Source of the DNA: Pavlovales sp. CCMP2436
Lineage: Eukaryota > Haptophyta > Pavlovophyceae > Pavlovales
Reading direction: 5' to 3'
DNA length: 12,706 nt
NCBI GenBank assembly: GCA_026770615.1
Contig: MU631529.1
Coordinates: 152,643-165,348 of the forward strand
Positions within the stretch are counted from its first letter, which is position 1; each line of letters starts with the position of its first letter. The notes under the pieces were generated by a model that saw only the letters and a list, made by a program, of their open reading frames with translations, searched no databases and was not told the origin of the DNA. Shown here piece by piece: positions 8,339 through 12,706 of this stretch. Both the position numbers and the translations under genes were made by a program.

Positions 8339-8379
8339 CCAATTTTTTAAGATTAAAAGAAAATCATAGTAAATAACGA

Positions 8380-9327
8380 TTATAACGAGTACGTGACCAG
8401 CCCGCCTTTGGCCTTGTACGCGGGGTCGGTGGTGCAGCACCACGAGCTGAGCGCCGAGCGCACGTCATCGTCGAACCTGTCGCCTGCGCGCGCGTCGGCA
8501 AAGCCGCGCAGCAGCCCGCTGGCCTCGCCGAGCTCGAGCACGCGCGCCTCGCACCCGCCGAGCGACGCGCGCAGCTGCGCCTCGCTCAGCGGCGTCGCGC
8601 CCGTCAGGCAGCAGCCGGCCGGCTGGCCCGGCCTGCACTTGCGCGCGTGCGCGCGCGAGCGTTGGACCTCGTCGGGCACGCGCGGGTTCTCCAGGAAGCC
8701 ACGCTCGCGGTGCGCCCAGCCGAGCGCCAGCCATAGCTTGGGCTCGAGCCAGTGGTCCGCCGGGCAATCGTACGGCAGTGAGATGGCCGAGTCGGCATCA
8801 CACCGCTCCGTCACGTGCCCCGGCCCGAAGCCGAGCTCGCACGAGCAGTGCATGCGCGGCAGCACCAGCGCGCGGCGGAGCACGCGCGCGACGGCGAGCG
8901 CGTCGCGGAACTGCGCGACTTGCGCGTTGACCAGCGCCATGTGCGCGGTGGGCACGGCGCCGCGCGCGATGGGCGGCTGCTGCAGGAGGGCGAGCGGGAT
9001 GGCGGGCGTGTAAGCGAGAAAGCGACCCTCCTCGTAGTGGGCAGGAGGGTCAAGGAACAGGCCCTCCTCGCGCAAGCGCAGCAGCTTCCCCACCGGCAGC
9101 TGCGTGCGCAGGAAGGTGGCGTGCACGGCGAAGGGCTCCACGTCGCGCAGCAGGTGTAGCTTACGCACCTGCTCCCAGTCACGTACATTAATATTTATTT
9201 ATTTATTTATATTTATTAATGAAGGGGGGTTCTGGCTGGCGGTGTTTCAAGCTCAAGTCAAGCTGATCTTAGTGCTCCGACGCAGGATTCTACGCGCTAC
9301 GCCGAAGTGGGGAACTGGATATATATA

Positions 9328-9397
<70 letters not shown>

Positions 9398-10835
9398 ATA
9401 TTATATAATATTATATATATATATATATATGTACACACACATTTATATATATATATATATATATATACAGCGGCATAGATGGATACAGCGGCATAGATGG
9501 ATATATACATATATTTATATATATATAGCGGAGGCTCAGCGGTGCTCAACAGGAGGTGTTCACACACAGGCGTGATCGACATCAGACATCAGTCACGCCG
9601 GCATTGTAGCATTAGCTTTAGCGCACTAGCACTAGCATTAGCAGCATTAGACAACAAACACACACACACACATAGATACACAACGCAGCAACAATAGCAG
9701 CAACAAACCAAGGAATAAAACCGAGAATACGGAGACGCACCGAGTACCCGAGCAGCGAGAGGAATTGCGAGGCGGGCAGCACCCCCACGTGTGCCGCCCC
9801 ATCGAGCATGTCGCACGCGAGCCCGCGCGTCTCGCGCCACGCGCGTGCCGTCTTCTCGCCTTTCCACCGCCGATTGATGGCGCCCTGGTCGATGGCGCCC
9901 TGTTTGATCAACGAGACGGCTTCCGCCGCCGCGTCCACGAGCGCGCGCGCGCCCGCGCTCGCGCCACGCAGGGCGAGGATACCGACGTTGAGCGAGCGGC
10001 CGCACACGTCCGCCCTCTCGAGGAGCAGCTCGGCGGGCAGCGATGGCAGCCGCGGGTGTGCGGGCAGGGGGCGCGTCCAGTCGCTTGTCGTGTCGGTCGA
10101 GATGAGTGCGTCCATCCCCCCTTGCAGCGCGAAGACCTGCTGCATGTATGGCCACGGGTCGCGCAGCCACACCACGTCTACGTCTGACAACACCAGGTCG
10201 AGGCCCGCGCCCGCCGCCGCTCTGAAGAGCGCGCGCGCGTGCCGCCAGCGCCCCGCCTGCCCACCCCCGGCTGGGAGCGGCTCGCCGGTGGTGTAGGAGC
10301 CGAAGGAAGCCACGCGCAGCCGCAGCGTGAGCTCCGCGCTCCCGCCGTCCATGAAGCCCACGACAGCGGCGCAGCGGCCGACGAGCGGGCCGAGGTGCGC
10401 GACGTAGTTGATCAGCATATCGCTCATGCTCGTCGTGGCGAGCGCGCCGAAGAGCACGCCGCGCTGCGAGTGCGCGCGCACGAGCTCGGCGGAGAGCGCG
10501 GGCAGCGTCGCGCCCGCGTAGCCGCACGCGGACACGTTGGTCGCCGGCACCGCGAAGAGCGCGCGCTGCTGGCGCGCCCGCGCCGATGACGGATTCTCGC
10601 GCGCATCGGGCGAGGCCCCACCCACTGCAATCTGCACGCTGGCCGCGGCCTGCGAGAGCAGGGGGCGGGTCTGCCCTTCCAGTGCAGGCTCTGCCGGGTC
10701 GCTGCTGCCGGGCCACCAGACGAGTAGCGCGTACACGAGCAGGGCCGCACCCGCGAGCACCGGCCACAGCAGCGGCTTGCGCGGCGGCCGGCTCGCGATG
10801 AGCCGGTCGCCAAGTGCCGTGCCAAGCCCTGCCAT
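8380..10835 (-). CDS. XEG113-like GT77 glycosyltransferase, type II Golgi membrane protein (2 exons)
   Basis: Join on the minus strand: 10835-9741 and 9168-8380 (TAA), 627 residues; the intron is GT-AG, phase 0. A short basic N-terminus (RPPRK) precedes one membrane segment at about 21-41, the type II layout of Golgi transferases. The catalytic region shows [14 protein letters not shown] (217-230; DxD metal/nucleotide-sugar site), NVGILALR (283-290) and DQGAINRRW (316-324). Exon 2 encodes the family's C-terminal half: [37 protein letters not shown] and a Cys-rich end. These match the pattern of plant XEG113 and relatives, GT77 enzymes that add arabinose to hydroxyproline-linked chains on cell-wall glycoproteins. 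The exact sugar and acceptor in this organism are inferred. The ATG at 10835 is chosen because it is the first in frame and sits 20 residues before the membrane anchor. A dispersed repeat lies inside the intron. Confidence 0.87.
9214..9318 (+). repeat. dispersed repeat R1, copy A (within GT77 intron)
   Basis: It runs from TATTAATGAAGGGGGGTTC to GCCGAAGTGGGGAACTGG. It matches copies B (11228) and C (12618) over its whole length with about eight substitutions and a two-base gap in the first 89 bases, so it is the most diverged copy. It is oriented antisense to the host gene. Confidence 0.85.
9319..9468. repeat. AT microsatellite
   Basis: About 150 bp of mostly alternating AT with small interruptions (GTATGTAATATTATATAAT, GTACACACACATT). 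It lies in the GT77 intron directly after repeat R1 copy A. Confidence 0.9.
9466..9501. repeat. 18-bp direct tandem duplication
   Basis: TACAGCGGCATAGATGGA occurs twice in a row, 9466-9483 and 9484-9501, with no difference. A related TAGCGGAGGC follows at 9526. Confidence 0.85.
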
Positions 10836-10910
10836 GACGCCCGGCTTCCACCCCTTTGTGCTATATGCGGAAGCGCGCGCACGGGGGGTGGGGCGGGCCT
10901 AGCATCAGAG
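10836..10910 (-). promoter_or_regulatory. promoter region of the GT77 gene with TATA-like CATATAGC
   Basis: In minus sense it reads C-rich tract, GTGCGCGCGCTTCCG, CATATAGC (10860-10867), then the ATG at 10835 about 26 bases later. If the TATA-like site is real, the 5' UTR must be very short. The same block, including the TATA-like site, recurs in opposite orientation at 12015-12055. Confidence 0.55.
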
Positions 10911-11006
10911 ATAGCCGCACCTGGGGCCGAGACCGCTGCCGTGATAACCCCAGGTGGGGCACACCTCGGGCCAGATGAGAAGCAGTGATAAGCCCGAGGT
11001 GCGGCT
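10857..11006. repeat. left arm of a large inverted repeat, with nested palindromes
   Basis: The arm combines TGTGCTATATGCGGAAGCGCGCGCAC with a palindromic block at 10911-11006. In the block, TAGCCGCACCT (10912-10922) pairs with AGGTGCGGCTA (10997-11007). Inside it, CACCTGGGG pairs with CCCCAGGTG and CACCTCGGGC with GCCCGAGGTG. The unit GTGATA-N2-CCCNAGGTGNGGC occurs twice (10941-10960, 10985-11005). The partner arm is 11929-12055. Confidence 0.7.
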
Positions 11007-11199
11007 AAAACCAGTTTACTATATATTTTAACAAATATGTGATTTAAAAAAAAATCTCCGCCTGCGGCGCATTTATGTTGAACGTAGAGTACCCCCCAAC
11101 GTTATTTTTTCCAAGATAACGTTGAACGCGCCCCCCTACAGAAGGACTAGGGGGGGGGTTTACAAAATGACGCGCGTATTAAGGAGGCCGCATATGTTT
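11007..11199. other. AT-rich intergenic DNA with a 9-bp hairpin
   Basis: No gene is visible. CAACGTTAT (11097-11105) pairs exactly with ATAACGTTG (11116-11124) over a 10-base loop. GTTGAACG occurs twice (11077, 11121). C- and G-runs flank the hairpin. It could be a small transposon remnant. Confidence 0.45.
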
Positions 11200-11225
11200 A
11201 TGATAGGGATTAAAGCTGGCGTCTG
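11200..11225 (-). repeat. right-end fragment of repeat R2
   Basis: In minus sense it reads CAGACGCCAGCTTTAATCCC then TATCAT, matching the last 25 bases of R2 with one or two changes. Repeat R1 copy B begins three bases later on the plus strand, so the two families abut here. Confidence 0.65.
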
Positions 11226-11227
11226 TA

Positions 11228-11334
11228 TATTAATGTAGGGGGGTTCGGGCTGGCGGTACGTTTCAAGTTCAAGTCAGGCTGATCTAAGCGCTCTGGCGCA
11301 GGCTCCTACGCGCTACGCCGAAGCGGGGAGCTGG
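11228..11334 (+). repeat. dispersed repeat R1, copy B
   Basis: It runs from TATTAATGTAGGGGGGTTCG to GAAGCGGGGAGCTGG and differs from copy C at three of the 89 positions available for comparison. The terminal part (from GCTCCTACGCG) looks like the start of a coding exon after a CTGATCTAAG...GCGCAG splice-acceptor-like stretch. Confidence 0.9.
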
Positions 11335-11470
11335 TAGAAGTGGTGGATGATGAGGAAGCCGAAAACAAAGCGCTGGAGTCGCTGCGCAACGCGGGGCCGC
11401 CCGACAGTGCGCGAGCAAGCGAGTCCATTGATGATCCTAGCGGTGACGTATCGCTGGGAAGCGATGTGTA
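11296..11470 (+). pseudogene. gene fragment: acidic coding-like sequence without a start
   Basis: From a possible acceptor at about 11300, the plus strand stays open and reads [18 protein letters not shown], then ENKALESLRNAG, PPDSARASESIDDP and GDVSLGSD, before running into a TA microsatellite. The composition is hydrophilic and protein-like with no ATG and no natural end. Compared with copy A, changes in the shared part include AGC/AGT and GAG/GAA, both silent in this frame. I do not recognise the protein. It is probably an exon piece carried by repeat R1. Confidence 0.4.
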
Positions 11471-11493
11471 TATATATGTATATATATATTTAC

Positions 11494-11576
11494 TGATAAG
11501 GATTCAAGCTGGCGTCTGACTGTTCTGAATGTTGTGCTGGTCTGAGCGCTGCGTCGCCCATTGCCTGCTGCGTGCC
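11494..11576 (-). repeat. repeat R2, right copy (inverted relative to 7691-7773)
   Basis: The minus strand here equals 7691-7773 at 82 of 83 positions; the one difference is T for C in GAATCCTTATCA. It starts immediately after the stop codon of the fragment at 11577-11856. Confidence 0.9.
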
Positions 11577-11856
11577 TTAGTCGGCTGCGCTGGCTTGGGC
11601 GCCACCGCGCGTGCCGATGGATCTCCGGTAGTGTGCCCGGGCAAGGGCGTTTAGGGAGATGATCTGCTGGTTGCTGTTTGTCGTGTTCCCAAGCTGGGCA
11701 GCGATCGGGGCCAGCGCGCTCAAGCGCGCGAGCAGCAGCTGCGCGTGCCGCGATCGTACTGATCGTGTCGATGAAATGCTTCTTGATGCGCGCGGCCGCC
11801 TCCATCGGACTCACGCCCATCAGCGCGTACATCTTGCAGCCTCCCTGCATATACAT
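11577..11856 (-). pseudogene. frameshifted gene fragment, family unknown
   Basis: In minus sense, after an AT-rich tract ending ATATGCAG (acceptor-like), it reads MYALMGVSPMEAAARIKKHF and IDTISTIA. Near 11739-11746 a one-base shift moves the sensible frame to QLLLARLSALAPIAAQLG, NTTNSNQQIISLNALARAHY, RRSIGTRGG and QASAAD, ending at TAA (11577-11579). Both halves look like ordinary helical protein, whereas the frames not used are Arg/Pro-rich noise, so a single frameshift in a real coding fragment is the simplest reading. A sequencing error would make it an intact last exon. I cannot assign a family. Repeat R2 starts right after the stop, as if it were the 3' UTR. Confidence 0.45.
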
Positions 11857-11876
11857 ATATATATATATATATGCAT
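11850..11876. repeat. AT microsatellite
   Basis: Alternating AT of about 27 bp immediately before the acceptor-like GCAG of the minus-strand fragment. This is the position AT tracts also take in this window's confirmed introns. Confidence 0.75.
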
Positions 11877-11928
11877 TTTAAAAAAGCACACTAACTAACT
11901 GGCTTAGTACTAACACCCCGGGAGTGAT

Positions 11929-12055
11929 AGTCGCACCTGGGACTTGAACCCTGCCAGTGATACCCCATGTGGGCCGCACCTGGGGCAGACAAAAAGTCGG
12001 TGATGCCCGAGCGAGGCCCCACCCCCCCCCGTGCGCGCGCTTCCGTATATAGCAC
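11929..12055. repeat. right arm of the large inverted repeat, with a second TATA-like promoter block
   Basis: It contains TAGTCGCACCTGGG, two GTGATA-type units (11957-11975, 12000-12018), then GGCCCC, a C-run and GTGCGCGCGCTTCCGTATATAGCACA. The last block is the reverse complement of 10857-10893 with one substitution and a longer C-run. The palindromic part is more diverged than the promoter block. Confidence 0.7.
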
Positions 12056-12188
12056 ACTTGCGCCAAGCGCGATGCCGCCATTAAAATCGGTTACAAAAAC
12101 CACGCCTGGTTGGAACAGTGAGTTAGTTAGAATGACCCTTCAACACATCCGCAAACGCCCTAGGTGTTGTGGGAGGTGGCTTTCATGA
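12046..12188 (+). other. promoter-like copy followed by a short ATG frame
   Basis: TATATAG at 12046-12052 is followed 20 bases later by an ATG (12072), nearly the spacing seen at the GT77 gene. The frame reads MPPLKSVTKTTPGWNS and would end at 12188 after 38 residues. A GTGAGT donor-like site at 12118-12123 could make this a short first exon. No homology is recognised; it is a candidate only. Confidence 0.25.
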
Positions 12189-12617
12189 TATCTGCAGTGG
12201 GAGGGGGCGCTCAGCCCCCCTGAGCAGCAATCAGCTCTGATGAAGGTGGCTACACTGTGTGTTTTTGACTTATTAATTCGGCGCTCGCAGCACGCGCAGG
12301 GCCCACAGCGGTGCCCGTCTTCAGCGCGAGCTGGGTGTCGTCAAGGATGACGAGGTTTGAGGCCTCTCTGAGGGCCGATCTTTAATAAATGACATTAATA
12401 AGAAACAGGCTGCTCCACTTAGAATTTGACGTGGAACAATTCTGCTCATGTAGCTTGCTACTTGATTCTTTCAGGAAGGACGAGAAAGGGGCCTCTAAAG
12501 CGAGGGGACGTATGGGGGACCCGGATGCTGAAATACAGATGGACAAGGAGGGGCCGGGGTTCACACGAAGCGGCAATCAAAGCATCAGCGGCGCTAACCA
12601 AGGACAATATATCTATA
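12189..12617. other. intergenic region with possible exon fragments
   Basis: No complete gene. A G/C hairpin (GGGGGC/GCCCCC) lies at about 12203-12218. A minus-strand open stretch lies at 12250-12381. A plus-strand stretch after a good acceptor-like tract (TTGATTCTTTCAG, to 12474) encodes hydrophilic sequence (KDEKGASKARGRMGDPDAE) but has no visible donor before repeat R1 copy C. Confidence 0.35.
12250..12381 (-). pseudogene. short open coding-like stretch, family unknown
   Basis: Between stops, the minus strand reads RSALREASNLVILDDTQLAL then KTGTAVGPARAASAEL and ends at TAG (12250-12252). There is no ATG. The first part looks like a folded-protein segment, the last residues are non-descript. 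It may be a remnant of an exon. Chance cannot be excluded for 43 codons. Confidence 0.25.
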
Positions 12618-12706
12618 TATTAATGTAGGGGGGTTCGGGCTGGCGGTACGTTTCAAGTTCAAGTCAGGCTGATCTTAGCGCTCCGACGCAGGCTCCTACG
12701 CGCTAC
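12618..12706 (+). repeat. dispersed repeat R1, copy C (cut by the window end)
   Basis: It starts TATTAATGTAGGGGGGTTCG and runs to the last base. It differs from copy B at three of 89 positions. As in copy B, an AT tract immediately precedes it (12606-12620). Confidence 0.9.

Larger units (their letters stand above)
9169..9740 (-). other. intron of the GT77 gene, holding repeats
   Basis: A 572-bp intron with donor TCG|GTGCGTCTC and acceptor GAGCAG|GTGCGTAAG. The seven bases GGTGCGT occur at both borders. The intron contains repeat R1 copy A (9214-9318), an AT microsatellite (9319-9468), an 18-bp tandem duplication (9466-9501), a run of TAGCA-like hexamers (9605-9648) and a CA tract (9656-9673). 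Confidence 0.82.

Noticed and set aside
9589..10851. Minus-strand open frame of 420 codons overlapping the GT77 exon 1
   Set aside because: It is a different frame over the same DNA, Arg/Ala-rich throughout, while the frame starting at 10835 has a membrane anchor, DxD motif and continues into exon 2.
11936..12010. tRNA gene on the minus strand
   Set aside because: GGTTCAAGTCC matches box B and forms a short T-arm, but no box A, anticodon arm or acceptor stem of the right spacing can be drawn.
12230..12372. C/D-box snoRNA
   Set aside because: A TGATGA (C box-like) and a distant CTGA exist, but they are about 130 bases apart with no terminal stem.

Overview
This is a eukaryotic nuclear window, most likely from a GC-rich unicellular alga. 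The evidence is GC-rich coding exons split by GT-AG introns (several with GTGCGC/GTGCGT donors), low-complexity AT and homopolymer tracts inside introns, TATA-like promoter sites, and a plant/algal-type cell-wall glycosyltransferase. A haptophyte would fit, but this is inference; other microalgae, including dinoflagellates, cannot be excluded from sequence alone.

Layout. (1) Positions 309-6315, minus strand: a seven-exon gene for a 1547-residue Patched-family RND membrane protein with a sterol-sensing-type first half and a ShKT cysteine domain in its second luminal loop. (2) Positions 6316-6615: a 300-bp divergent promoter region. (3) Positions 6616-7227, plus strand: an intronless gene for a 203-residue acidic, low-complexity, probably nuclear protein. 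(4) Positions 7228-8379: non-coding DNA with pieces of dispersed repeats and a foldback element. (5) Positions 8380-10835, minus strand: a two-exon gene for a 627-residue XEG113-like GT77 (arabinosyltransferase-type) Golgi protein. Its intron holds AT microsatellites and one copy of a dispersed repeat. (6) Positions 10836-12706: an accessory region with a duplicated, inverted TATA/promoter arm, nested palindromes, two repeat families (R1 and R2) and a frameshifted gene fragment.

The three genes show no evident shared pathway; two are membrane or secretory proteins. The main unusual features are the Patched-ShKT architecture, and the consistent intron borders: all seven introns are phase 0 and six of the seven downstream exons start with GT. 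The third is the repeat-rich right end, where one 83-bp segment recurs in inverted orientation (82/83 identical) and begins immediately after a stop codon in both places. Exon joins were inferred by eye from splice signals, frame continuity and family pattern; no transcript evidence was available.
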